DNA of 64,000 nucleotides from positions 46,313,056 to 46,377,055 of the forward strand of contig CM055265.1 in NCBI GenBank assembly GCA_029237695.1, given 5' to 3'. Positions 22,103 to 33,460 of the stretch are shown here, one piece after another. Under the pieces are notes generated by a model. That model worked only from the letters and a program-made list of their open reading frames with translations, was not told the origin of the DNA and searched no databases. The number at the start of each line of letters is the position of its first letter. Within the stretch, counting starts at the first letter, position 1. The position numbers were made by a program, and so were the translations under genes. Source of the stretch: Conchocele bisecta (taxonomy: Eukaryota; Mollusca; Bivalvia; Lucinida; Thyasiridae).

Positions 22103-23886
22103 ACAAAAATATTTACACAACTCCCTAACATTTGATTGGCCCGTAGCAAGTCTCTGTCCAAAATTTATATCCCAGTAAACTCCCACGCCGAACTACTTTC
22201 AGTAACATTCTTAAGAAAACGGAAAATAAACACATTTTCTTGATGAATTTATTTCAAATGCTGGAATTATAAGGAATGAATGGCCTTTTAGTGGAATTTA
22301 TCGGGGATATAAACTTGGAAAAGTCGCGGGAATACTGGACGAGGCCTTCCGGCCTTCGTCCAGTATTCCCGCGACTTTTCCAAGTTTATACCCCGATAAA
22401 TTCCACAAAAAGGCCATTCATTCCGATAACATTGGTCACACATCCCATAAGACTCATTTCTCCAGTCAAAGCCACTAACTTTTTAAATGGCATAATATAA
22501 TTGTGCTCGAAAATGGAGTCACAAATACTTTACAAGTTGCAGATGGGTGGGACATTTGCAAGTAAATTGCGTCTGTGCCCAACCAGTTGGACCGATGTCT
22601 CGGTTTTGTCTGTTCCATGCAAGCTTATCGTGAGTTTTGTTAACATGAACAACAGGTTAGGGCCAACCACTGACTTTGTGCGAGTATGTTGGTCGCTGTA
22701 TACATAGAACGCCTCATATGCCTTGGGTTGCGCATTGTTATCAACCCTATGTGCAATTTTGCGTCGTCAGTCGTCAATTGGCACGATTGTCGTGAACATA
22801 CAGTTGTCTGAGCAGAATATAATAGCATAGAACCAATGGAGTATTGTAAACCACCACGCCAATCTTTTCATACATGCCTTAGCACAAATATATGCAAATT
22901 AGCTGTGACGTCATACTAACATTGGTATATAACAATATACCGTTTGTTTATATGACACATGTACACCATCCAACAATCATGCAATGGCTATATCTGTGCA
23001 TAGCTGATATTCGTCGTGTGTACGTATATACTAATTTAGTATTTGTGTCTGAGGAAACCGGGGTCAGTCAGATATAAACTTGGAAAAGTCGCGGGAATAC
23101 TGGACGAGGCCTTCCGGCCTTCGTCCAGTATTCCCGCGACTTTTCCAAGTTTATACCTCGATAAATTCCACAAAAAGGCCATTCATTCCTATAATAATCT
23201 TGGAAAAGTCGCGGGAACACTGGACGAGGCCTTCCTTGGTCGTCCATTCCCGCGACTTTTCCAAGTTTATACCCCGATAAATTCCTTCAAAAAAGGCATT
23301 CATTCCTATAATAAACTTGGAAAAGTCGCGGGAACACTGGACGAGGCCTTCCGGCCTTCGTCCAGTATTCCCGCGACTTTTCCAAGTTTATACCCCGATA
23401 AATTCCACAAAAAGGCCATTAATTCCTATAATGATCGTTTGTGCAAACCCGGTCAAACATATTACATTACATTTATAAGAAATGTAGACATTTATATGAT
23501 CTTCAAGCGTGCTAGCATGGCATTGTTTCATGAACATATTATAGGAATGAATGGCCTTTTTGTGGAATTTATCGGGGTATAAACTTGGAAAAGTCGCGGG
23601 AATACTGGACGAAGGCCGGAAGGCCTCGTCCAAGATTCTCGCGACTTTTCCAAGTTTATATCCCCGATAAATTCAACAAAAATGCCATTCATTCCTTATA
23701 ATTCCAGCATTTGAAATAAATTCATCAAGAAAATGTGTTTATTTTCCGTTTTCTTAAGAATTATTTTAACTTCGCCTCACGGTTACGGAAAGTAGTTCGG
23801 CATGGGAGTTTACTGGGATATAAATTTTGGACAGAGACTGGCTACGGGCCAATCAAATGTTAGGGAATTGTGTAAATATTTTTGTG
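22103..23886. mobile_element. Foldback element with five internal palindromes
   Basis: The outer arms, about 22,103-22,390 and 23,560-23,886, are inverted copies of each other; for example 'cacaaaaatatttacacaac' is answered by 'ttgtgtaaatatttttgtg'. Between and within them are five near-perfect palindromes centred near 22,350, 23,110, 23,232, 23,352 and 23,620. Each reads CTTGGAAAAGTCGCGGGAAT, then actggacgag, then the complement. Spacers repeat 'ataaattccacaaaaaggcc'. No transposase is seen. Frames of up to 179 codons translate the palindromes and occur on both strands, so they are not genes. Confidence 0.85.
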
Positions 23887-23988
23887 CTGGAATTATTAAC
23901 ATACTGCTACAAAATCATCTACAGTTGTCAGCATGTCAGCAAACTCCTTGATTTAACACTTAAACAGGATACCAGTGTCTTTAACCCT

Positions 23989-24193
23989 TACTACGCTGGA
24001 GACGGAAAATGTTGTCTGCTGTTTTTCATGTTTGCCTAAATTCTGAACAAAAAACCTGTTTTGACAGCACATGAGAATCGTCTCCAGTGGAGACGATTAT
24101 CATGCCCTGTTAAAACAGGTTTTTGTAGAGAAATATTGAAAATAAAACATTTCCGGCAGACGACAAAAACTAATTCAGCGTAGTAAGGGTTAA
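23989..24193. mobile_element. TTAA-flanked MITE, family T2
   Basis: It is flanked by TTAA, with ends TTAACCCTTACTACGCTG and CAGCGTAGTAAGGGTTAA. Inner hairpin segments include 'cgtctccagtggagacg'. TTAA duplication and CCCTT ends fit piggyBac-like miniatures. Confidence 0.75.
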
Positions 24194-24468
24194 GCAGGCG
24201 CGGATCCAGGATTTCGGGTTGGGGGTGCGTAACTATTTTGCAATACTTGACTATATTATCGAACGAGCTAAGCTGGTTCGATAATATAGTCAAGTATTGC
24301 AAATTAGTCGACCGAGCGGAGCGGAGCAGAAAAATGCATGGAATACATGGCACTTGGCATGAAACGTGCCTTGTAACTTGTAAAAAATATTTATTTCTGG
24401 GCGAAAATTTTAGGGGGGGGGGGGGGGCTGTCTCCCCTCCCGCCCCCCCCCCCTGAATCCGCCCATGT
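24194..24468. mobile_element. MITE with GGCGCGGATCCAGG / CTGAATCCGCCC ends
   Basis: It abuts the T2 MITE. Inverted ends enclose a perfect hairpin TTGCAATACTTGACTATATT .. (24,238-24,301) and a G-run/C-run pair at 24,413-24,452 that could itself pair. Confidence 0.6.
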
Positions 24469-24639
24469 TAAGTGTATATATTGCATCAATATATCAATAT
24501 ATCTATAATGCAATGTGATTGAAAATTATCCCGTCAACACAGTGCGTATGTGCCGTGAAACACGGTGCCGTGAAACATTTTTGATATCCAGTCAATACTA
24601 TTTTTGCATTTTACAGCCATTTGTAGGTGTTCACGGGAC

Positions 24640-24960
24640 AAATAGAATAGTAGGTTAGTGCCGTGAATGGGAAAAATATCTGGCGCGGCACGGAAACGGG
24701 ATGTGCTCGGCAGAGCCTCGCCCATCCCGTTTCCTGAGCCTTGCCAGATATTTTTTCCCATTAACGGCACTAACCTACTATTCTCTATCTATTTTCCTTA
24801 TTTCTGAACCAAAGTTTATGTTGTGACCACTCATTTGAACCGTCTCGGCGAGACGGTTCAAATGAGTGGTCACAACATATACTTCTGATGAGAAATAAAG
24901 AAATTCTTGAGCCTTGCCGGATATTTTTTCCCATTCACGGCACTAACCTACTATTCTCTA
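24640..24960. repeat. Multi-armed inverted repeat (foldback)
   Basis: The phrase 'gaatagtaggttagtgccgt' (from 24,647) recurs inverted at 24,760-24,785 and again at 24,935-24,957. One arm occurs once forward and twice reversed. An inner hairpin 'gaaacgggatg...catcccgtttc' lies at 24,686-24,733. Confidence 0.7.
24817..24879. repeat. Near-perfect 31-bp-arm hairpin
   Basis: Arms TATGTTGTGACCACTCATTT... and complement meet at 'cgtctcggcgagacg' with a single-base centre. It lies between the second and third arms of the preceding foldback. Confidence 0.75.
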
Positions 24961-25031
24961 TTTATACTTTCATTGTATAACAACTGTAAAAACATGTCAG
25001 GACTTATAGTATTGCTCTTGTTAGAAGACAT

Positions 25032-25191
25032 CTGGGTCTGTTTCACTAAACTTCGTATGACTAACATGTTCGTAAGTGCAACATTATGATAGTCTGTAAA
25101 TTTCACATTAACAATGTTTTCTTGTAAACAATTATTGGATTTAAATTTATTGAGTATTAGTCGTACGAAGTTTAGTGAAACGGGCCCCTGG
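25032..25191. mobile_element. MITE-C, copy 2
   Basis: The ends are GTTTCACTAAACTTCGTA and TACGAAGTTTAGTGAAACG. The interior shares 'aacaatgttttcttgtaaac' with the complement of copy 1. Confidence 0.75.
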
Positions 25192-25436
25192 TCGTTAATA
25201 TCGGAGACCAACTTAGTATCTGTTGACATGTCGTATGTTCCCGGGCTGTGATGAATAGGTATAACTAGAGCAGCTTGAGCTGCATCAACGGTTTGAGCCT
25301 CAAACATTGATTTCATGTGTAACTATATATATTTATAAGCTTTAGCCCAAGGTGTAAACTATCGGTTGCAAAAAGAATTTCTGAAGTTTTAGAATGAACA
25401 GTCCAACATTATTGTGTTCGCATCATCACACCGATG

Positions 25437-25503
25437 TGAGGCCGGTTAGCTTAGAGGTAGAGCGATGGACTCGGAGCGAGGGATACCGGGTTCGATCCTC
25501 AGC
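25437..25503 (+). repeat. tRNA-like (SINE head) module, copy 1
   Basis: It holds an A-box-like 'ttagcttagaggtagagc' and B-box 'gggttcgatcc' at tRNA-like spacing. The acceptor stem and anticodon arm do not pair well, so it is a tRNA-derived promoter rather than a working tRNA. An essentially identical module is at 27,063-27,129. Confidence 0.65.
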
Positions 25504-27062
25504 CAAAGTTTTAGCTAAAGGACTGAAATATCGACTACAGCAAAAACAATTGAAATCGAATGATAAATAACTAAGCTGACGTCACATCCGTTTGCTCTAT
25601 TTTGAAAACTTGAAAAAATACGTTCATCTTTGACATCGAATAGAGCCGTAAGTAGTCAAGATATAGCTCTGAAAATTATCATGTTTCATGCGGCTGACAC
25701 TCCCCTATCACCCTGGCAGGAAATTATGTTGCTGACAGTACTGTACAAATTGGAAAACGTTTGTAAAGACCACCCGTTATCAGCCGAAATTCGGCAAAAT
25801 CGTTGAAAAGTATGTACATTTTTCAAATTCAAATGCATATAGATCTTTTATTTAAGCAGATTGCCGAAAACTGTCAGTAAATTTGAGATAGAGAATTTTG
25901 TCAGCTTTCCAATGCAAAAAGAATTCTTGAAATCGGTTGGAAAATAAGGAAGTTATAGGAAGTATGACGTTACTTCCGTTTTCGTGGAAAGTAGCATTAA
26001 AAGATATCTGAAAATCTCTGAGTCTCTGCTCACACTTGATCCGAATCGGTATGCAAAATTTGAAGTCGATCCGACTAGCGGTTTGGTGTAGATGGAGGGA
26101 GCCCGTAAGTCAGCGGATGATTATTGTTCGATAGTTATCGCCCTTAAATGGCAGTTTACGCCATTTGTAAATACACCTAATAAAACGGAAATATGCAATA
26201 TTCCGCCAGTGAAGTTTTCGTTTGTTTTTTACCATAGGCCGGGCACAAAGCGGGAAAGTTTTAGCTAAAGGACTGAAATATCGACTACAGCAAGAAATTT
26301 TGAAATCTATTGATAAATAACGAAGCTGACGTCACATCCGTTTGCTCTATTTTGAAAACTTGAAAAAAAGACGTTCATCTTTGACATCCAATAGAACCGG
26401 AAGTAGTCAAGATAGAGCTCTGAAAATTATCATCTTTTATGCGCCTGACACTCCCCTATCACACTGGCAAGAAATTATGTTGCTGACATTACTGTACAAA
26501 TTGGAATACGTTTGTAAAGACCACTCGTTATCAGCCGAAATTCGGCAAAAATTCGGCAAAATCGTTGAAAAGTATGTACATTTTTCAACTTCAAATGCCT
26601 ATAGCTCTCTTATTTGTCCAGATAGCCGAGAACTGTCAGCGAGTTCGAGATAGAGAATTTTGTCAGCTTTCCAATGCAAAAATCGGTTGGAAAATAAGGA
26701 AGTCATAGAAAGTTATAGAAAATATGACGTCACTTCCGGTTTCGTGGAAAGTGGCATTAACATATTTCTGAAAATCTCTGAGTCTCTGCTCACACTTGAT
26801 CCGAATCGGCATGCAAAATTTGAAGTCGATCCGACCAGCGGTTTGGGCTGTAGACTGAACGGCTGAATAACAAAAAAAAACAAAAAAACAAAAAAAAAAA
26901 ACTAGAGCAGCTTGAGCTGCATCAACGGTTTGAGCCTCAAACATTGATTTGATGTGTAACTAAGCTTTAGCCCAAGGTGTAAACTATCGGTTGCAAAAAG
27001 AATTTCTGAAGTTTTAGAATGAACAGTCCAACATTATTGTGTTCGCATCATCACACCGATGT

Positions 27063-27129
27063 GGGGCCGGTTAGCTTAGAGGTAGAGCGATGGACTCGGA
27101 GCGAGGGATACCGGGTTCGATCCTCAGCC
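27063..27129 (+). repeat. tRNA-like (SINE head) module, copy 2
   Basis: It matches 25,437-25,503 apart from about one base, and lies in the second copy of the long tandem unit. Confidence 0.65.
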
Positions 27130-30100
27130 AAAGTTTTAGCTAAAGGACTGAAATATCGACTACAGCAAAAACAATTGAAATCGAATGATAAATAACGAAG
27201 CTGACGTCACATCCGTTTGCTCTATTTTGAAAACTTGAAAAAAAATACGTTCATCTTTGACATCGATTAGAGCCGTAAGTAGTCAATATATAGCTCTGAA
27301 AATTATCATCTTTCATGCGGCTGACACTCCCCTATAACCCTGGCAAGAAATTATGTTGCTGACAGTACTGTACAAATTGGAAAACGTTTGTAAAGACCAC
27401 CCGTTATCAGCCGAAATTCGGCAAAATCGTTGAAAAGTATGTATATTTTTCAACTTTAAATGCATATAGCTCTTTTATTTGAGCAGATAGCCGTAAACTG
27501 TCAGTGAGTATGAGATAGAGAATTTTGTCAGCTTTCCAATGCAAAAAGAATTCTTAAAATCGGTTGGAAAATAAGGAATTATAGGAAGAATGATGTCACT
27601 TCCGTTTTCGTGGAAAGTAGCATTAAAATATATCTGAAAATCTCTGAGTCTCTGCTCACACTTTATCCGAATCGGCATGCAAAATTTGAAGTCGATCCGA
27701 CCAGCGGTTTGGTGTAGATGGAGGGAGCCCGTAAGTCAGCGGATGATTATTTTTCGATAGTTATCGCCCTTAAATTGCAGTTTACGCCATTTGTAAATAC
27801 ACCTAATGAAACGGAAATTAAATATGTGCAATATTCCGCCAGTGAAGTTTTCGTTTGCCTTTCACATAGGCCGGGCACAAAGCGGGAAAGTTTTAGCTAA
27901 AGGACTGAAATATCGACCGCAGCAAGAAATTTTGAAATATATTGATAAACAAGACACGTGTGGATGCTTTGCGATCATGAACATACATTATCATTGGAGG
28001 TAAATGGCAATGAAACATATCAAAATTAATAAAGCACTCACAGCATGTCAGTTCGTATATAAAACCAGTGTCTGATACAGCCCACCATACCTGTCTGGCC
28101 TCCACCTCGAAGTTTGTCAGCTGTACACACTGTTCTAGGCGGCTAAGTTTATATGCTCGTTCTCAAACTTCAAATGCATGTAGCTCGCGCATTTGAGCAG
28201 ATAGCTAAAAACTACAGTGAATCGGAGATAGAGAAATTTTATTGGCTTTTTAATGCAAAAAAAATATTTGAAAATCGGTTGAATAATAAGGAAGTTATGA
28301 CCATTTCAATTTTTTTTTTTAAAAACTTCAAATGCCTACAACTCTCTCATTTGGGCAGATAGCCAAAAACTACCAGCGAAACGGAGATAGAGAATTTTGT
28401 TGGCTTTTTAATGCAAAAAAAATATTTGAAATCGGTTAGATAATACAAAAGTTATGACCATTTCAAATTTGAAAAATTGAAAAAAAAAAAACGTCCAAGT
28501 TTGAAAGGCATAGAATCAGAACTATTCAAGCCATTGCTCTGAAAAATATCATCTTCTGTGCGGATGAATGTCCCGCGTGACGCTGTCAAAAAGAAAAAAA
28601 TTATGTTGCAACAGCATGTCAGTTCGTATATAAAACCAGTGTCTGATACAGCCCCACCATACCTGTCTGGCCTCCACTCGAAGTTTGTCAGCTGTACACA
28701 CTGTTCTAGGCGGCTAAGTTTATATGCTCGTTCTCAAACTTCAAATGCATGTAGCTCGCGCATTTGAGCAGATAGCTAAAAACTACCAGTGAATCGGAGA
28801 TAGAGAATTTTATTGGCTTTTTAATGCAAAAAAATATTTGAAAATCGGTTGAATAATAAGGAAGTTATGACCATTTCAATTTTTTTTTAAAAACTTCAAA
28901 ATGCCTACAACTCTTCTCATTTGGGCAGATAGCCAAAAACTACCAGCGAAACGGAGATAGAGAATTTTGTTGGCTTTTTAATGCAAAAAAAAAAATATTT
29001 GTAAATCGGTTAGATAATACTAAAAGTTATTTGACCATTTCAAATTTTGAAAAAATTGAAAAAAAAACGTCCAAGTTTGAAGGCAATAGAATCAGAACTA
29101 TTCAAGCCATTGCTCTGAAAAATAACATCTTCTGTGCCGGGGGGGGGATGAATGTCCCGCGTGACGCTGTCAAAAAATTATGTTGCCACAGCATGCTGTT
29201 CGTATATAAAGGAAAAAAAAACCAATGTCTGATACAGCCCACCATACCTGTCTGGCCTCCACCTCGAAGTTTGTCAGCTTGTACCACTGGTTTCTAGGCG
29301 GCTAAGTTTATATGCTCGTTCTCAAACTTCAAATCATGTAGCTCGCGCTATGAGCAGATGCTAAAAAAACTAACCAGCAAATTGGAGTTAGAGAATTTTA
29401 TTGGCTTTTTAATGCAAAAAAAATATTTGAAATCGGTTGAATAATAAGGAAGTTATGACCATTTCAATTTTTTTTAAAAACTTCAAATGCCTACAACTCT
29501 CTCATTTGGGCAGATAGGCCAAAAATCTACCCAGCGAAACGGAGAAACGGTGAGAGAATTTTGTTGGCTTTTTAATGCAACAAAAAAAAATTATTTGAAA
29601 TCGGTTAGATAATAATAAAAAAGTTATGACCATTTCAAATTTGAAGAAAAATTGAAAAAAAAAAAACGTCCAAGTTTGAAAGACAATAGAATCAGAACTA
29701 TTTCAAGCCATTGCTCTGAAAAATATCATCTTCTGTGCGGATGAATGTCCCGCGTGACGCTGTCAAAAAAATTATGTTGCTGAGATTACTGTACAAATTG
29801 GAAACTGTTTTCAAAGAACCACCCGTTTTAAAATAAAATAAAAATCTGAAATTGTTGATTTTTTTCATTTTTCTCAATTTCACATGTCTATAGCTCTTCA
29901 TTTGAGCAGATAGCCCAAACATTGTCAGCGAAACGAAGATAGAGAATTCTCGCAGCTTTACAATTCAAAAAGAATTTTTGAAATCAGTTGGAAAATAAGG
30001 AAGTTATAGGGAATTATATGATATATGACGTCACTTCCGGGTTTTCGTAGAAAGTGACGTCATGAGAATTCTGAAAATTGCGTTATTCTCGTCTCACTGT

Positions 30101-30210
30101 TGATACGAATCGGTATACAAAATTTGAAGTCGATCCGACCAGCGGTTTGGGCTGTAGACTGAACGGCTGAATAAAAAAAAAACAAAAAAAAACAAAAAAA
30201 AAAAAAAAAA

Positions 30211-30310
30211 CAACGAATACAATAGGTTTTCGGCGCAGCTGAAAGCCGCCTCAAACCTAACAACGAATACAATAGGTTTTCGGCGCAGCTGAAAGCCGCC
30301 TCAAACCTAA
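30211..30310. repeat. Exact 50-bp tandem duplication
   Basis: 'caacgaatacaataggtttt...cctcaaacctaa' occurs twice back to back (30,211-30,260 and 30,261-30,310) with no difference, between an A-rich tail and a TTAA element. Confidence 0.9.
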
Positions 30311-30314
30311 TTAA

Positions 30315-31030
30315 AGGTACATACCCACGCAGCATGTTACACTGTACTACTACTTTCATTTTCTGTCATGCCTTATATGAGCCATTTGTCTACCCACTAA
30401 CGAGTTATTTTTAATTACCGCGCGTGTTAATTGGTGTTAAATCGCATTTTATATGCCGCGACCAGGAAGGGTATTTTCCGACCTCGTGCTATTTTTACCA
30501 ACACGCGTCACGTGACACGGTCAATCATATCACATCTTTGACATGCGCAGTGAAGTATCGGAAGTTGAGAAGAAAAATCTCTGTTCGAGTCCAAATCTAA
30601 ATCTCCACGTAACTCTTTCCATTTGGTGTTCTGGTCACTAATATTAACCACTCTCTCTCTCTCTCTGTACTGCCTGTCCCTCAGACATTTCGTTTTTTTC
30701 CTTTTTTTGGCCGACGCCGTTTCATACAATTTCCGTCCTGGACGTTTCGACATGTTGATATTCTTATTTACATTTTAGGAAGCCTACTGGCGCGCGTAGT
30801 ATACTGCGCATGCGCACCGCAAGCCGTGATGTGAAAGTCGTCGTCCTCGCACATTATCAAAATAGACTGTTACCGACGCGCGTCGCTAACAGTAAATTGA
30901 TAATTAATAAATGATTATATTTGTATAGCGGGCACTCGTAATTTTTAGAACTGGTGGAATAGTGACATAATTATACACTTATTTAATTCCTATAAAGAAC
31001 ATTGTGTGCCTACTGCGTGGGCATGTACCT
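30315..31030 (-). mobile_element. TTAA-flanked exon-carrying element ('Pack-TTAA'), copy 2
   Basis: This 716-bp inverted copy of 12,968-13,657 is flanked by TTAA at 30,311-30,314 and 31,031-31,034. Ends are AGGTACATACCCACGCAG and CTGCGTGGGCATGTACCT. In minus-strand order it holds the shared T1-like end, TGCGCATGCGCA (30,807-30,818), the ATG at 30,753 and GTCACGTGAC at 30,507-30,516. Two copies with perfect TTAA at different loci show the interior travels as part of the element. Confidence 0.8.
30508..30753 (-). CDS. Captured basic N-terminal exon (81 codons)
   Basis: The frame opens with ATG and encodes MSKRPGRKLYETASAKKRKK, a strongly basic start, then 'TKWKELRGDLDLDSNRDF'. The layout (basic stretch, then a W-containing helix) resembles the N-termini of uncharacterised invertebrate proteins I have seen, but I cannot name a family. 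The frame runs into Cys-rich residues and stops within 'GTCACGTGAC', so the authentic exon probably ends earlier at a lost splice donor. About 55 bp upstream lies an NRF-1-like site. In the other copy the frame is broken. Function is unknown and expression unproven. Confidence 0.45.
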   Translation of the reverse strand: MSKRPGRKLYETASAKKRKKTKCLRDRQYRERERVVNISDQNTKWKELRGDLDLDSNRDFSSQLPILHCACQRCDMIDRVT

Positions 31031-31199
31031 TTAACTAAATATACTGTGGTTTATTTGTATCACGGTAGTTGGTCACATTAGCTTCAAATGCTGGAATTAT
31101 TTTTATATAAGACGAATGTTTGGAAAATAAGAAAATATTGGTTATATTAGCGTAATATAAACGGGGATAATTTAGACGTTTATTTTATTAAAACAATTC

Positions 31200-32130
31200 A
31201 ATGCCATAATCGACCCGTAACTGCATGGGGCTATATAGTTACCGTCTTCGAGTAGGACATACTGTCTGTTCCAAGAAAGCTGAAATGTTACGGATGTATA
31301 AACAATGCAAAAATCAAAATCTAAGAGCGATCCTTCTTTTTATTTCGTAAAATTTAGTCCAATATTGATTTTATTACGATCATACAATTTCTCTATGTTA
31401 AATCCCCATGTCTATGGAAATGTTTCTAATTTGAGGAATAGTGGACCGATTTTCAAAAGTTAACTTTTGTTTTCTTATTTAGATCCGATGTCCAAGCTAT
31501 CTATCCAGTAGCCGATTTCGCCAACATTGCAAAGTATACTTTACTAGCAAAGTATACTTTGAGGGAGTAATCATTTATTTTTCCTGAAATGCATTATTTC
31601 ATATAGAACTAACAAATGCATATATTTCATGATTAAAAGTATGCAGAATTATTATACTGAATTTATTACATTATCACAGCCAAATTGGCTGTGATAATGT
31701 AATAAATTCAGTATAATAAAAATTAATAAATTTATCCTAAAAGTGAAAATTTCAAAGTATACTTTGCAATGTTGGTGAAACGGGCTACTGGTTTCACAGT
31801 CAATTTCCAAACGTTTTCGTTTTTCGACTCCTCCTGCATACTCCTGCACCTGCTTCTAGTAGGTGTGTTAACTGCACAAAATAGGGTGTTGACTTCACTT
31901 TCTGATGCAAAGGTACCCTTTGGTATGGAAGTTCCCTAAGACAATAGAAAACTTGTTATCCAATGACACACGCTCTATCTCATTTTCAACTCCCGGTATC
32001 CATGGAAATCCAAGATGGCCGCCGTGAATATAGGTCAAATCTTAAAATTGGCATAACTTGGTACCTGATCATGCTAGAAACATGACTTTGGTGTCTATTC
32101 CCATGTACTACTCGATAAAATACGTCTAAA
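31200..32130. repeat. Dispersed repeat D2 copy, split by MITE-A
   Basis: 31,295-31,430 and 31,858-32,118 match the complement of 55,560-55,980 (for example 'catgctagaaacatgacttt', 'ggtatggaagttccctaag'). The MITE-A insertion at 31,506-31,790 lies between the matching parts. It includes CCAAGATGGCCGCC at 32,010-32,023. It is non-coding. Confidence 0.65.
31506..31790. mobile_element. Palindromic MITE-A, copy 5
   Basis: The ends are CAGTAGCCGATTTCGCCAAC and GTTGGTGAAACGGGCTACTG, with the central ATTATCACAGCC hairpin at 31,670-31,698. It is inserted within repeat D2. Confidence 0.8.
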
Positions 32131-32429
32131 TTGAACGTAAATATTGACTGAAATATGCTAACGCCATGAAATTTGTCTCTATTAACATGCAGTGGATATC
32201 GTGTGAATGTATAATAAAATTACGATACAGTGAAACCAGATTGTTAGATCCAAGATGGCCGCCGTTTGTCGTTCTGCATTAACTAAATATGCTGTAACAG
32301 TTTGCATATGCAGCAAAACGATATGTTATTACTGAGGAATTTGTGTACTTATTCTTGAAAGCACCTATCATGTTTAGTTTCTATTTAAAATGGATAATAA
32401 CAAAGGACACACACACTAATCAGTTAGTA

Positions 32430-32745
32430 AACTTTATAAAACATAATTTGTATTTATCTGTATTTATGTTTTGATGTGCAATGATAATACTTTATAATCT
32501 GTCGAAAATATTATTTTTTCAGGTGACGCATTTCATTAGTATAAATAATTAAAAAAAATAGCATGTCTCATTTGCATATGAAAATAGCCTGATACCACCG
32601 CGCGTCACTATCAGTAAAATAAATATTACTACATGTAAATGAGGCACTCGTAAGTTTTAGAACTGGTGGAATAGTGATACAATTATACACTTATTTATTC
32701 CCGGAAAGACCATTTTGTGCCTACTGAGTGGGCATGTACCGTGCC
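32430..32745 (+). mobile_element. TTAA-type MITE, family T1, partial copy 3
   Basis: It matches 290-575 and 12,700-12,970 (for example 'ctgtcgaaaatattattttt', 'aataatt...catttgcatatgaaaa'). It ends with 'tgcctactgagtgggcatgtacc', lacking the left half. A CCAAGATGGCCGCC motif lies upstream at 32,250. Confidence 0.65.
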
Positions 32746-33009
32746 TGCCGAGGCAATTGACTGTACATACTATGAGCATGGGCATGTGCTAAAGTAAGCA
32801 CCACAAAACCATCAGAGAAATGCATTACATGCTTTAAACACGAAAAAGATCAACAGTACTAGTGAGTGTGTTCCAAATGCTCACATGTATCGAGTTTCAA
32901 ATATTGAAGCACTCCGTAATCATTAATTTTAACGTTATAGCATGATAAAGAAACTTGTACAAACTTTTTGACATAAAACTTATTGACTGATTGGAATTTA
33001 CGGCCTATC

Positions 33010-33295
33010 AACAGTTAAGGTCATTTATTTAAGGCCGGGCCAACGTGTTTTTCAACTTTCTGCATTCGGGGGAGGGGTGGGGAGGGGGGGGGGGGGTCCC
33101 AAAATCAGGACAGAATATTTACATCGAAAACATATAATATATTGAGCCCTAAACTTAGTACAACCTGACCTGGTGCCAGGTCCATAAATAATAATTTCCA
33201 CAAATAATCATAATTAATGATTTCCACAAATAATCATAAATAATAATTTCCATAAATAATCATAAATAATAATTTCCATAAATAATCATAAATAC
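33010..33295 (+). repeat. Dispersed repeat D1 copy 2 plus AT minisatellite flanking the Polinton
   Basis: 'cggcctatcaacagttaagg' to 'cctgacctggtgccaggtcc' (33,010-33,185) matches 15,810-15,995. It is followed by four units of 'ataatttccataaataatcata' up to 33,295, where the Polinton begins. A poly-G run lies at 33,085-33,096. Confidence 0.65.
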
Positions 33296-33449
33296 AGTAG
33301 TAGTAAGGGAGTCAAAATGATACCACTTACCGTGATATCATTTATAACCCTCTATAATACCCCCACCACCCCCGAAAAACCCAAAAACTAGTTAACGATG
33401 AAATTGTCTCCCTACAGCAAATTTAAGAATTTTTGGAGAAAATAATTTT
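33296..33449 (+). repeat. Polinton left terminal inverted repeat
   Basis: The repeat pairs with 53,741-53,895. Shared blocks include AGTAGTAGTAAGGGAGTCAA, 'tttataaccctctataatac', 'cagcaaattta' and 'gaatttttggagaaaataat'. Divergence between arms is roughly 15 percent by eye, indicating an old insertion. Confidence 0.9.
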
Positions 33450-33460
33450 CTCCAAAATCA

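Larger units (their letters stand above)
25265..30205. repeat. Nested long tandem array with A-rich junctions
   Basis: A unit starting 'actagagcagcttgagctgc' at 25,265 recurs at 26,901, right after an A-rich tail (26,868-26,900). The copies share 'atgttgctgac', 'gaccagcggtttggg' and 'tttcgtggaaagt' segments in the same order. A second kind of unit (about 575-590 bp) repeats three times from about 28,035, 28,610 and 29,180, each carrying 'gttcgtatataaa' and 'gtcccgcgtgacgctgtc'. Another A-rich tail ends the block at 30,170-30,210. Frames here are short and disrupted; I see no protein. The array probably arose from tandem duplication of retroposon-like units. Confidence 0.75.

Noticed and set aside
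23043..23582. 179-codon frame with repeated 'LGKVAGTLDEAF' units
   Set aside because: It is the translation of palindromic foldback units; the same peptides arise on the opposite strand, so the DNA repeat explains it.
25437..25503. Functional tRNA gene
   Set aside because: A and B boxes are present, but the acceptor and anticodon stems do not pair; better explained as a tRNA-derived SINE head.
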